Shown piece after piece: positions 7,440-15,111 of a stretch of DNA of 21,588 nucleotides. The DNA lies in assembly GCA_900548225.1 (NCBI GenBank), contig URJM01000035.1, positions 1-21,588 of the forward strand, written 5' to 3'. The DNA comes from an uncultured bacterium (GTDB taxonomy: Bacteria; Verrucomicrobiota; Lentisphaeria; Oligosphaerales; Oligosphaeraceae). The position numbers and the translations under genes were made by a program. The notes below the pieces were generated by a model that ran no database searches, was not told the origin of the DNA, and worked only from the letters and a program-made list of their open reading frames with translations. The first letter of the stretch is position 1. Every line of letters starts with the position of its first letter.

Positions 7440-8579
7440 CTATTCGGCGCAGCTTTTTGCGACGATTTCGAGGAGTTCAGTGATATTCAGGTGTTGTGGG
7501 CAGATATGTTCGCACTGTCGGCATTTGACACACTTGTCAGGTGTTGTCGCCTGTGCGGCGAGCCTTGAATAGAGGACTTTCGGCATCCATGTTGACGCGC
7601 CTTCCTTCTCCCTGAGTTTCAGCATGTTATAGATTGAGAAGTATTGTGGGATGGGGATTTTCCTTGGGCATCCCCCCGTGCAGTATCCGCATGCGGTGCA
7701 CGGGATTTCCTGTGTGTCCCTGAGGAGGTCGAGTGCCTGTTGAATGACCTTGTTTTCCTGGTCGGAGAGTGGTTTGAAGTGTTGCATACAGGAGGTGTTG
7801 TCCTCCATTTGTGCCATATTGCTCATTCCGCTGAGGACCATCTTGACATTGTCGTGGCTGGCGGCGAACCTGATTGCCCACGAGGGGACGGATGCCTCCG
7901 GATTAGCCTTGTGGAAGAGTTCCGCGACCGAGTCCGGGACATTTGCCAGGGAGCCGCCCCGCACGGGTTCCATCACGATTACGGGCTTGCCGTGGCGGAG
8001 GCAGGTCTCGTAGCACTTTCGGGACTGGACGATCGGGTTCTCCCAGTCGAGATAATTCAGCTGCAGCTGGACGAATTCCACTTCGGGGTGTTCCGTCAGG
8101 ATTCTGTCGAGGGTTTCCGCGTTGTCATGGAAGGAGAATCCCATGTGCTTGACGAGTCCCTTCTCCTTCTTGTCGCGCAGCCAGTTGAAGCAGTCGAACC
8201 TTTCGTATATCGGGTAGTGGTCCGAGTTCGCATCGTGGATGAGATAGTAGTCGAAGAACTCGACCCCCGTGCTTTCGAGCTGGTTATCGAAGACCTCGTC
8301 CCGTTCCTTGAGCGAATGGAAGAATCCGCAGTGGAGTTTAGTCGCGAGGGTGAACCTGTCCCGCGGATACCTTGATGTGAGCGCCTCCTTGACAGCGTTT
8401 TGGCTTTTCATGCCGCAATACATGATTGCGGTATCGAAGTATGTGAATCCCCTTTCGATGAAGAGGTCCACCATCCTCTTGAACTCCTCGATGTCGATGC
8501 TTGCGGGGTCTTCGCTGTCCAGCAGGGGCAGCCTCATAAGCCCGAAGCCCAGCTTCTTGGCGTTCCCGAAGATGTCCAT
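7440..8579 (-). CDS. Aldo/keto reductase with C-terminal two-cluster [4Fe-4S] ferredoxin domain
   Basis: 379-residue cytoplasmic protein. Residues 1-280 form an AKR TIM barrel with the expected catalytic set: Asp-49 (FDT), Tyr-54, Lys-81 (ATKL) and His-115 (LIHD). Residues 294-304 (CTACGYCTGGCP) and 350-360 (CVKCRQCEHICP) are two CxxCxxCxxxCP motifs for two [4Fe-4S] clusters. This fusion is a known AKR subfamily, usually of unknown substrate, and suggests electron exchange with ferredoxin as well as NAD(P)H. The frame is open further upstream (to 8654), but the added residues are low-complexity and overlap the upstream gene. ATG-8579 gives the normal MDIFGNAKKLGFGLMRLP start. It is the last gene of the rhamnose unit, 16 bases after the ACT gene. 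Lactaldehyde reduction would suit the context but is only a guess. Confidence 0.9.
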   Translation of the reverse strand: MDIFGNAKKLGFGLMRLPLLDSEDPASIDIEEFKRMVDLFIERGFTYFDTAIMYCGMKSQNAVKEALTSRYPRDRFTLATKLHCGFFHSLKERDEVFDNQLESTGVEFFDYYLIHDANSDHYPIYERFDCFNWLRDKKEKGLVKHMGFSFHDNAETLDRILTEHPEVEFVQLQLNYLDWENPIVQSRKCYETCLRHGKPVIVMEPVRGGSLANVPDSVAELFHKANPEASVPSWAIRFAASHDNVKMVLSGMSNMAQMEDNTSCMQHFKPLSDQENKVIQQALDLLRDTQEIPCTACGYCTGGCPRKIPIPQYFSIYNMLKLREKEGASTWMPKVLYSRLAAQATTPDKCVKCRQCEHICPQHLNITELLEIVAKSCAE

Positions 8580-8595
8580 TGCGTATGCGGCGGCC

Positions 8596-9147
8596 TTAGA
8601 TTTCGTTGGTGACCGTGAAGAGCTCCTCGTGCCTGATTCCGATTTCGAGGTCATCCTTCATGTCGTTCTGCATGCTGTCCTGGAGGGCCTTTGCGTCCAG
8701 CCCAGGGGGCAGCTGCAGTTGCCATATCATCGTGTAGTCTCCGTCGTGGTATCTGCTGGAGAGGTCCACGATGTTGACTCCGTGTTCCTTCAGATATCTT
8801 GAGACTGTTGCGACCAGTCCCGGCTTGTCTGCTCCGGATGCGGTCAGCACGTATGTATTGACTGCGTCGACGGACTGTTCCAGCGGCCCGTCGTAGGGCA
8901 GCACGCCGAAGCATGCGCCCTTGAGTTCCGGAAGCGCCTCAAGCGCCTTGATGATCTCCTCCTTGCTGACGGTCTTGGGCATGTCGGCCAGCAGAAGCAT
9001 GGAGAAATATCCCTGGAGGACAGTCTGGGTGACGTCGTGGAGATTTCCCCCCAGCTTCTGTATGGCGGCGGAGACGGATGCGACGATGCCGACCTGGTCG
9101 CGGAACATAACCGAGACCGCGAAGACATTTGATTCAGCCTGAGTCAT
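8596..9147 (-). CDS. Tandem ACT-domain protein, GcvR-like
   Basis: 183-residue small cytoplasmic protein made of two ACT modules. The first is about residues 7-90 (VFAVSVMFRDQVGIVASVSAAIQKLGGNL). The second is about 94-175 (TYVLTASGADKPGLVATVSRYLKEHGVNI). Each has the beta-alpha-beta start with D.PG/D.VG followed by a helix and the G.N. turn. ACT domains bind amino acids or other small ligands and regulate enzymes or transcription; the layout matches GcvR-type regulators. There is no DNA-binding domain. A weak GAGA precedes the ATG. It lies 39 bases after rhaA and 16 before the aldo/keto reductase, in the same direction, so it is probably co-transcribed. Its ligand and partner are unknown. 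Confidence 0.85.
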   Translation of the reverse strand: MTQAESNVFAVSVMFRDQVGIVASVSAAIQKLGGNLHDVTQTVLQGYFSMLLLADMPKTVSKEEIIKALEALPELKGACFGVLPYDGPLEQSVDAVNTYVLTASGADKPGLVATVSRYLKEHGVNIVDLSSRYHDGDYTMIWQLQLPPGLDAKALQDSMQNDMKDDLEIGIRHEELFTVTNEI

Positions 9148-9186
9148 TCTCGTGTGCTTGAGGCGTGCCTGTTCGTGTGAGTTGTA

Positions 9187-10476
9187 TTAGCGCTTGCGTG
9201 CGACCTTCCGGTCGTAGTCCATCAGGTCGTTGATCCAGGCATTTCCGACGGTGGTCTTGTTAATGCGGCAGAATTCGTCATAGACGGCTTCCCATGGCGC
9301 GCCCTTGAGTTCCTCGAGGAGTGCGAGCTTCATTGCGTTGTCTCCGTCCTTTTCGAACTTCCTGAGGATCTGCGTTGGTTCGAGGAGCGCGTAGAGGAGC
9401 CCCTTTTGCGCGGCCCTTGTTCCGACGACCCATGCACCGATTCTGTCGATGGAGCCGTCGAAGAAGTCCAGAGCGATATGGGTCTTGGCGAGGAAGTTGC
9501 AGCGGACGAGCTGGAGGAAGAGATTCCGGAGGTCGTCATTGAAGTTGACGACATGGTCGGAGTCCCATCTGATTCCCCTGGAGACGTGCAGGAGGAGTTC
9601 CTTCTGGAACGGTGCGATGGAGGCGATTTTGTCGTGGATTGTCTCCGTTGGGTGGAAGTGTCCCATGTCGAATGTGAGCATGACATCCTTTTCGGGTCTG
9701 CTTGCGACGTATGTCATGTAGAACTCATGGGAGCCGACCGTGTAGTCTTCCGCCCCGATGCCGAAGAGTTTGCTTTCGACCCCGTCCCGGATGTACTTTG
9801 GGCTGTACTTCACGCTGAAGATTTCATCGTATGCGTCCTTGAGGTGTTTTCTCGGGGTAAGCCTGTCGATGGGCTGGTCCTTTGCGCCGTCCGGAATCCA
9901 GTGGTTTACGATGCATGGCGTGCCCTGTGCCTTTCCCATTGCCGCGGCGATTTCGCGGCACTGCTTTCCGTGGCGGATCCAGAACTCGCGGATCTTCTTG
10001 TCGCTGGAGGAGAGCGTGTATCCGCTGTTTGCGAGCGGGTGTGCGAAGAAGGTCGGGTTGAAGTCGAGTGCGAGCCCCTGCTTTTTCGCCCACTTCATCC
10101 AGTTCTTGAAGTGTTCCGGGGTGATTTCATCGCGTTCGACGGGCTTGCCGTTGGTTTCGGCGTAGATTGCGTGGAGGTTGAAGCGCTTTTTGCCTGGGAT
10201 GAGAGCCAGTGCGACTTCGGCGTCGCTGCGGAGCTGGTCTGCGTTGGTTGCGCAGCCGGGGTAGTTTCCGGTGCTCATGATGCCGCCGCCGGTGACTGCG
10301 GTGTCGTGGACTTCGAATCCGTGGACGTCGTCCCCCTGCCAGCAGTGGAGCGAGATTGGGGTGGCCGCCAGCGTCTTGAGTGCCGCATCCGTGTCAACGC
10401 CGAGTTCGGCGAAGTACTTTTTGGCGATGTCGTAGCGTTGTTTGATTTCCTTGTCGGAGAGGGTCGCGAATTGCAT
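9187..10476 (-). CDS. rhaA: L-rhamnose isomerase
   Basis: 429 residues (E. coli RhaA is about 419). It interconverts L-rhamnose and L-rhamnulose in the cytoplasm, the first catabolic step, using divalent metal. Diagnostic segments: ISLHCWQGDDVHGFE (41-55), GGGIMSTGNYPG (63-74), AYDEIFSVKYSPKYIRDGVESKLFGIGAEDYTVGSHEFY (about 215-253, the last part read in pieces), LTFDMGHFHPTE (267-278) with candidate metal ligands Asp-270 and His-273, and RWDSDHVV (303-310). The frame is open far upstream, but ATG-10476 has an AAGGAG ribosome-binding site 6 bases before it and begins where the family begins. It follows two secreted-protein genes that separate it from rhaB. This separation is unusual. Confidence 0.97.
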   Translation of the reverse strand: MQFATLSDKEIKQRYDIAKKYFAELGVDTDAALKTLAATPISLHCWQGDDVHGFEVHDTAVTGGGIMSTGNYPGCATNADQLRSDAEVALALIPGKKRFNLHAIYAETNGKPVERDEITPEHFKNWMKWAKKQGLALDFNPTFFAHPLANSGYTLSSSDKKIREFWIRHGKQCREIAAAMGKAQGTPCIVNHWIPDGAKDQPIDRLTPRKHLKDAYDEIFSVKYSPKYIRDGVESKLFGIGAEDYTVGSHEFYMTYVASRPEKDVMLTFDMGHFHPTETIHDKIASIAPFQKELLLHVSRGIRWDSDHVVNFNDDLRNLFLQLVRCNFLAKTHIALDFFDGSIDRIGAWVVGTRAAQKGLLYALLEPTQILRKFEKDGDNAMKLALLEELKGAPWEAVYDEFCRINKTTVGNAWINDLMDYDRKVARKR

Positions 10477-10526
10477 CTGTTGCTCCTTGTTGGATTTGAG
10501 GTTTGGGAATCGGGAAAGGGGTGTTT

Positions 10527-11597
10527 TCAGTGGACGACTGGGAATGTGAGTGGGATTCGGTGTTTTGGGACGCTCCAGCTGTCCGAGAACCTGATTTCGA
10601 GGGAGGCCTTTGCGGCGAGTTCCTCCTCTTCGACTCTGACGAGCCTGGTGAAGGAGACTGTCTGCCCTGGCTTCACCCCCCCGAAGTAGAAGAGCTTTCC
10701 ATTGAGTCCCCTGACCCTCGAGAATGTCCTCGCGATGAGGCACGAAGTCTGGGCGGTGCCGTCGTTCTTGACCTGGATTGTCAGCGGGAAGAACTTTCCT
10801 GCCTCCGCGAATGCGAAGTCCATGGGGAGGAACGCCTTGCATTCGAGCGCGTCCTGTTCTGGCTTCCGCCTGGTGAGATTGAAGTCCAGGCCGTAGAGCA
10901 GCAGGATTTCGTTCTTTTCGTCCTCCTCGATGCGTTTTTCATCGCTTTGCCGCCTCATTGGCATAGTCCTTGTGACATTGACATGGACGGGGGCGTATCC
11001 ATCGATTTCGATGTCCAGGGACGCGTTTCTATTGCCGAGTTCATCGAACTTTCCGAGGAGGTCCACCTTGTTTTCCGGGTCTGAGACGAGTCCGTCGGAG
11101 TCTGTCACGAGTTCGAATCCGTTGAGTTTCACCTTTTCGTTTGCGAAGGCTCCGTCGTATGACGTGACGACCCTGGAGTTTGTCTCCCCCTCCCATGTTT
11201 CGGACGGGAGGCTTTCGTATTCGTAGGTTCCCCGATTATTGTCCTCCCCTGGGATGAATGTCCTCAGGAGCGTCTCATATATTCGGACTTCCGTGATGGT
11301 TTCGTCCTTGAAGCGTTTTACCTTGAGTGTGGGCTGCCGGTATGGCGTATCGACGGAGAGTTCCGCTTCGATTCTATATGCGGTGTCCCTGCTTCGGAGT
11401 TCCGTTCGGAGGAATGGTCCCTTGACCTTTGTGGTGCGCGGCGGTGGCGTGCGTGGCGACTCCAGGCTGTCGATGACTGCCTGTGAGAGTCCGATGCCTC
11501 CGCTGTTCGTCGGCGGCAGCTGGGGCTGGTTCTGCTGTGCCCTGAGGGGGAGTGACGCGGCCAGGAGAGCCGTCAATGCGATAAGAGTCAGTCTCAT
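10527..11597 (-). CDS. Exported hypothetical protein, beta-rich C-terminal domain
   Basis: 356 residues, not recognised as a named family. A signal peptide (MRLTLIALTALLAASLPLRA, about 1-20) is followed by a Gln/Pro-rich linker to about residue 60. The rest is strand-rich. The C-terminal stretch (about 265-356) has the pattern of a CARDB/NEW3-like immunoglobulin fold: LTIQVKNDGTAQTS, then FYFGGVKPGQTVSFTR, then LEIRFSD. There are no catalytic motifs. The ATG overlaps the stop of the preceding gene in an ATGA, and AGGAGG lies 7 bases ahead, so translation is coupled. The two exported proteins are therefore probably made in step and may act together in the periplasm. Within a rhamnose operon they could bind a polysaccharide or sense it, but this is inference from position only. 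Confidence 0.7.
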   Translation of the reverse strand: MRLTLIALTALLAASLPLRAQQNQPQLPPTNSGGIGLSQAVIDSLESPRTPPPRTTKVKGPFLRTELRSRDTAYRIEAELSVDTPYRQPTLKVKRFKDETITEVRIYETLLRTFIPGEDNNRGTYEYESLPSETWEGETNSRVVTSYDGAFANEKVKLNGFELVTDSDGLVSDPENKVDLLGKFDELGNRNASLDIEIDGYAPVHVNVTRTMPMRRQSDEKRIEEDEKNEILLLYGLDFNLTRRKPEQDALECKAFLPMDFAFAEAGKFFPLTIQVKNDGTAQTSCLIARTFSRVRGLNGKLFYFGGVKPGQTVSFTRLVRVEEEELAAKASLEIRFSDSWSVPKHRIPLTFPVVH

Positions 11598-12715
11598 TGT
11601 GGGTCCTCCTGGGATTGCGTGGCTTCGGCGGGCTCCTCCCTCTTTGTCATGGGGGCTGGGGCGTTGTCGGGCGTTTTTCTTGCTGCCTCGTCTTCGGCGA
11701 CCATGCTTTCCTCGATTTTTTCGAGGAACGTCTTTCTTCCGGCCTGGACATTTGCGACGAGGATGCACCCGAGTTCGGGGTATGATGCCCATGGGAGTTC
11801 GCTGGAGACATCAGCGATTCCGCTGGTTTTCCTGCGCAGGAGTCCCCTCGGGTCCCAGATTCTTCCCATCTTCATGTCGAATCGTTGGAGTGCTTCCCTT
11901 TCGTGTGGCTGGAGTTGTGGCTTTCCGCCTATCCAGACTGCCTTGTCGAGGGTGGGCGCGTATCCCTTGAGGAGTTGGAGTTGGGCTTCTTCCGGGAGTG
12001 TGCACTCGAATCCCGCCAGCTTTGTCGCAGTTGCGGCGATTGCGGTCACGTCAAGCAGGTTGCATCCATCCTTCTTGAGGTTTTCCCGTGCCTGTTTGAG
12101 CGCATTCTCGTCGGCATTTGGGTTGGCCGCCCTCCAGAATGCGATGGTCTGGTCTTCCGTGAGGGCGGTTGCCGTCACATAGAGGGGTGTCTTTCCTGGG
12201 GCTCCGACGAGGACGAATTCGATTCCCGGGGCGACGGTGAACCTTGGCGGGGGCTGGGTGCTGGCGAGAACCTGGGTGAGCGTCTTCGTCGCATTTTGGA
12301 GGAACCTCATTGCATCGGCCTGTTCGGCCCCGAATTTCTGAAGTTCATCCAGGTAGTGGGTCAGATAGCTCTGCTCCTGCCTGAGGAGCTGTCGCGTCGC
12401 GGCGTAGTTGGTGAGCGCGTTCTTGAAGGCGACCTGCCTCTCCTGGTTTCGTTCGATTGACTGCATCAGCTCCGCAGTCCTCCGCCGGATACGGATTGCC
12501 TGCTTGATTGACTCCTCGGAGTTTGGGGACTTGAAGAGCTTGCCCAGATCAACGTCAATGCTGGCGAAGGTCGCTCGGTTTGTGTCGTGCATCTCCTGTA
12601 TCATGGCGAAGTCGCCGATGAGTTCCTGGAAGGAGTTTCGCTCCTGCGTGGACGATGCCTGGGCGAGGAGGGCTGTGCACGACAGCAGTAGGATTGCTAT
12701 GCAGTGTCGCATCAT
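11594..12715 (-). CDS. Exported protein with coiled coil and degenerate FGE/SUMF1-like domain
   Basis: About 373 residues. Signal peptide to about residue 21 (HCIAILLLSCTALLAQA). Residues about 25-155 are charged, helical and likely coiled coil. The C-terminal half resembles a worn formylglycine-generating-enzyme (sulfatase-modifying factor) fold. It has a threonine-rich block YVTATALTEDQTIAFW in the place of YEVTNAQYAAF. Next is LLDVTAIAATATKLAGFECTLPEEAQLQLL, where families have PV..VSW.DA..F...L....RLPTEAEWE. It ends with LGCILVAN where families end GFRVAR. The catalytic cysteine region is missing, so it is unlikely to be an active modifier; such folds often serve as binding domains. The start is uncertain: GTG-12721, ATG-12715 or ATG-12712, with no clear ribosome-binding site. 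It overlaps the next gene by 4 bases. Confidence 0.65.
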   Translation of the reverse strand: MMRHCIAILLLSCTALLAQASSTQERNSFQELIGDFAMIQEMHDTNRATFASIDVDLGKLFKSPNSEESIKQAIRIRRRTAELMQSIERNQERQVAFKNALTNYAATRQLLRQEQSYLTHYLDELQKFGAEQADAMRFLQNATKTLTQVLASTQPPPRFTVAPGIEFVLVGAPGKTPLYVTATALTEDQTIAFWRAANPNADENALKQARENLKKDGCNLLDVTAIAATATKLAGFECTLPEEAQLQLLKGYAPTLDKAVWIGGKPQLQPHEREALQRFDMKMGRIWDPRGLLRRKTSGIADVSSELPWASYPELGCILVANVQAGRKTFLEKIEESMVAEDEAARKTPDNAPAPMTKREEPAEATQSQEDPQ

Positions 12716-12763
12716 GGGCACTTTGTGTGGGTTTCTGCGTATAAGTCCTTGCGGTTGAGGATG

Positions 12764-14251
12764 TTAGCCGATAGATGTGCTTTTTTCGCAGATTTTGAGG
12801 TATTTGGCGTATGCCTCTTCCCAGGCTGCGGCGTCAGTGGGTTCGTAGCGGTCTGTGGGTGTGGAGCGTCGGACGATTGCGCGTGCGGCGTTGAGTCCGT
12901 CGATGGTTCCTGTCGCGATGCCCTGTCCGAGGATGTTTCCGAAGGCGGTTGCCTCGACGGGTCCCGTGACGACCGTCGCCTGGATTGCGTTGCAGGTGAA
13001 TTCATTGAGGAGGACATTCTGGCATCCTCCTCCGACGAGGTGCAGTATTGAGAGCCTTGTCTTTGTGAGCGTTTCCAGTTCCTTCCAGGTCTGCCTGTAT
13101 TTGAGTGCGAGTGATTCGAGTGCTATCCTGACGATTTGCGCGGGCGTTTCGGGGACTTTTTGTCCTGTCTGCTGGCAGAACTGCCTGATTCTTGCCGGCA
13201 TGTCTCCTGGTGCTTCGAAGAGGCTGTCGTTAGGATTGATGATGGCGTAGAATGGTTCCGCGTTCCTTGCCATGTCTGCGAGTTCGGCGAAGGAGTATTT
13301 GCTTCCTTCCCTGATCCATTGGTTTCTGCACTCCTGGATGATCCATAGTCCCATGATGTTCTTGAGGAACCGGATGGTATTACCGACGCCGCCCTCGTTG
13401 GTGTAGTTTGCCTTTTGCGCGGCCTCGTCGATGCATGGGTGTTGGAGTTCGACTCCCATGAGGCTCCATGTTCCGCTGGAGAGGTATGCCCACCCGGTTT
13501 CATCGTTTGCGGGCACCGCCGCGACCGCGCTTGCGGTGTCGTGGCTTCCGATGAGGATTACCGGGATTGGCCCGCAGGAGAATTCCTTTTGGATTTCCTC
13601 GGAGAGTGGGCCTGCCACCGTGCACGAGGGGGTGATTTTCGGGAAGATGCTTCGCTTGAGTCCGATGGCGTCGATGATCTTCCAGGACCAGTCTCCCGTG
13701 GTTGGGTTGAAGAGCTGGGATGTTGTGGCGATGGAGTATTCGGCGGCGACCGACCCGCAGAGGAGATAGGTGAGTGCGTTCGGGATGAAGAGGAGCTTGT
13801 CGGCCTTCTTGAGCGCCTCCTCGTCGTCCCGGACTGACGCGGAGAGCTGGAAGATGGTGTTCAGGTTCATGAACTGGATGCCCGTCTCCCGGTAGATTTC
13901 ATCCTTTGAGATCCGTGCGAAAGTCCACGGCATGACATCGCTTGTCCTTGGGTCCCTGTAGTGGTGTGGCAGTCCGATGAGCTTTCCGTCGCTTCCGAGG
14001 TAGCACACATCCACTCCCCATGTGTCGATGCCGATTCCGTCGATTTGGGGGCATGCGGCGATGGCCTTCCGGAGTCCCTCCTTGATTTCCGCGAAGAGGG
14101 TGTTGATATCCCAGAAGAGCTGTCCATTGACCTCGTGTGGTCCGTTGGCGAAGCGGTGGAGTTCTTCCAGTTCGATGGTTTCGCCGTTGTAGTGTCCGAT
14201 GATTGCCCGTCCGCTGGATGCACCGAGGTCGAATGCGAGATAGTTTTTCAT
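12764..14251 (-). CDS. rhaB: Rhamnulokinase
   Basis: 495 residues (E. coli RhaB is 489). It phosphorylates L-rhamnulose to L-rhamnulose 1-phosphate with ATP, the second step after RhaA. FGGY-kinase features: N-terminal DLGASSGR (8-15), GIGIDTWGVD (about 72-81), GSHDTASAVAAVP, YLSSGTWSLMGVEL, and the C-terminal nucleotide-site LVGGGCQN. ATG-14251 has AAGGAA 7 bases before it and matches the family start; the extra upstream frame overlaps the phosphoesterase gene and is not protein-like. The start overlaps the stop of the metallophosphoesterase gene in ATGA, indicating coupled translation. The aldolase for the product (RhaD type) is not in the window. Confidence 0.96.
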   Translation of the reverse strand: MKNYLAFDLGASSGRAIIGHYNGETIELEELHRFANGPHEVNGQLFWDINTLFAEIKEGLRKAIAACPQIDGIGIDTWGVDVCYLGSDGKLIGLPHHYRDPRTSDVMPWTFARISKDEIYRETGIQFMNLNTIFQLSASVRDDEEALKKADKLLFIPNALTYLLCGSVAAEYSIATTSQLFNPTTGDWSWKIIDAIGLKRSIFPKITPSCTVAGPLSEEIQKEFSCGPIPVILIGSHDTASAVAAVPANDETGWAYLSSGTWSLMGVELQHPCIDEAAQKANYTNEGGVGNTIRFLKNIMGLWIIQECRNQWIREGSKYSFAELADMARNAEPFYAIINPNDSLFEAPGDMPARIRQFCQQTGQKVPETPAQIVRIALESLALKYRQTWKELETLTKTRLSILHLVGGGCQNVLLNEFTCNAIQATVVTGPVEATAFGNILGQGIATGTIDGLNAARAIVRRSTPTDRYEPTDAAAWEEAYAKYLKICEKSTSIG

Positions 14252-15111
14252 GGCTGTTCCTTGAAGTAGAGTGTGTATGGGGTGATTGTCCCGGTGTTTT
14301 TGCAGACGTCTACGATTGCGAAGGAGTTGTTGATTGAGATTGAGCCTGCGTCGACCTGGTGGAATCCCGCGGTTTCCGGGGTGAGGTTGAAGGGCTTGTG
14401 AATATGGCCGCAGAGGAGTGCCTGGAATCGCCCGTCCCTTCCCCATTTTGCGAGTCTTTCCCAGCCAGCCATCCTGGTTCTGAGCCCCAGTTGCGCGGCG
14501 TTTCCTTTGAGGAGCGGGAAGTGTGTCAGAAGCAGCCTTGCACCACCCTGGATTGGACGTGAGAGAATATACTCCAGTTTTGCCCAGTCGCTAGGTGTGA
14601 GTTCGCCGTTGGAGTACCATGGCAGGGTTGGCCTTGCGGGGGAGACGAGGACCAGCTCCAGGTTGTCCAGGGTGATGGTCGCGGGCAGTTCGTCCAGCCC
14701 TTGCTTGAGGAGCGGGTTGAAGCTTCTGAACGCCTCCGCCAGGGCATGGGAATTTGCCTTGACGTATGCGTCGTGGTTTCCCGGGACATAGACGAAGCTG
14801 TTGCCGACTGCCTTTGCCAGCGGGTCGAGCAGCTGGCGTGCGTGGAGGAACTCCTCCCGGGAACCGATTGACGTGACGTCTCCCGTGCAGACCACGAGGT
14901 CCACCCCCCATGCGGGGGCGGCGTCGGCGAGGGACTGGAGGTTTTCGAGGTGGAGTCTCCCCTGTCGTGTGAGGAATTGGTTGAGCCTTCCGAACAGCCT
15001 TTTGTCGAGGAGATACTTCCAGCGCCATTCGCCGAGTCCTGCGTGGACGTCCGAGAGATGCAGGATTCGGAGCGTGTCCCTTGGCTTTTCCCGCGGTGCT
15101 TGGTATTTCAT
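14248..15111 (-). CDS. Calcineurin-like metallophosphoesterase
   Basis: 287 residues with the complete set of metal-binding motifs in order: LSDVHAG (19-25, Asp-21 and His-23), CTGDVTS (75-81), VPGNHDAY (109-116), LLTHFPLLKG, and LLCGHIHKP near the C-terminus. These coordinate the two-metal centre of the family, which cleaves phosphomono- or diesters, so the enzyme should be active. No signal peptide or membrane helix is seen, so it is cytoplasmic. ATG-15111 overlaps the stop of the response-regulator gene by four bases, and its own stop overlaps rhaB. This places it firmly between the regulators and the sugar kinase. Substrate unknown: a sugar phosphate or a cyclic nucleotide would fit the position equally well. 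Confidence 0.9.
   Translation of the reverse strand: MKYQAPREKPRDTLRILHLSDVHAGLGEWRWKYLLDKRLFGRLNQFLTRQGRLHLENLQSLADAAPAWGVDLVVCTGDVTSIGSREEFLHARQLLDPLAKAVGNSFVYVPGNHDAYVKANSHALAEAFRSFNPLLKQGLDELPATITLDNLELVLVSPARPTLPWYSNGELTPSDWAKLEYILSRPIQGGARLLLTHFPLLKGNAAQLGLRTRMAGWERLAKWGRDGRFQALLCGHIHKPFNLTPETAGFHQVDAGSISINNSFAIVDVCKNTGTITPYTLYFKEQP

Noticed and set aside
7424..7440. CCGCGAATTCGCCCTT, which from memory matches a common TA-cloning vector polylinker
   Set aside because: The match does not extend on either side and continues into the genuine end of the aldo/keto reductase, so coincidence is more likely than contamination; a vector screen would settle it.
7440..8654. Longer version of the aldo/keto reductase starting at 8654
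   Set aside because: The extra 25 residues are Ser/Lys/Arg-rich and come from the overlapping end of the ACT gene; the family start is at 8579.
9144..9170. Sigma-54-like promoter (GGCACG, ten-base GG-to-GC spacing) upstream of the ACT gene
   Set aside because: The -12 part is AAGC, not TTGC, and the predicted transcript start would fall inside the start codon of the gene it would serve.
9406..10689. Long plus-strand open frame antisense to rhaA
   Set aside because: The protein is Val/Glu/Asp-biased with no motifs, while the minus strand encodes a clear L-rhamnose isomerase with a ribosome-binding site.
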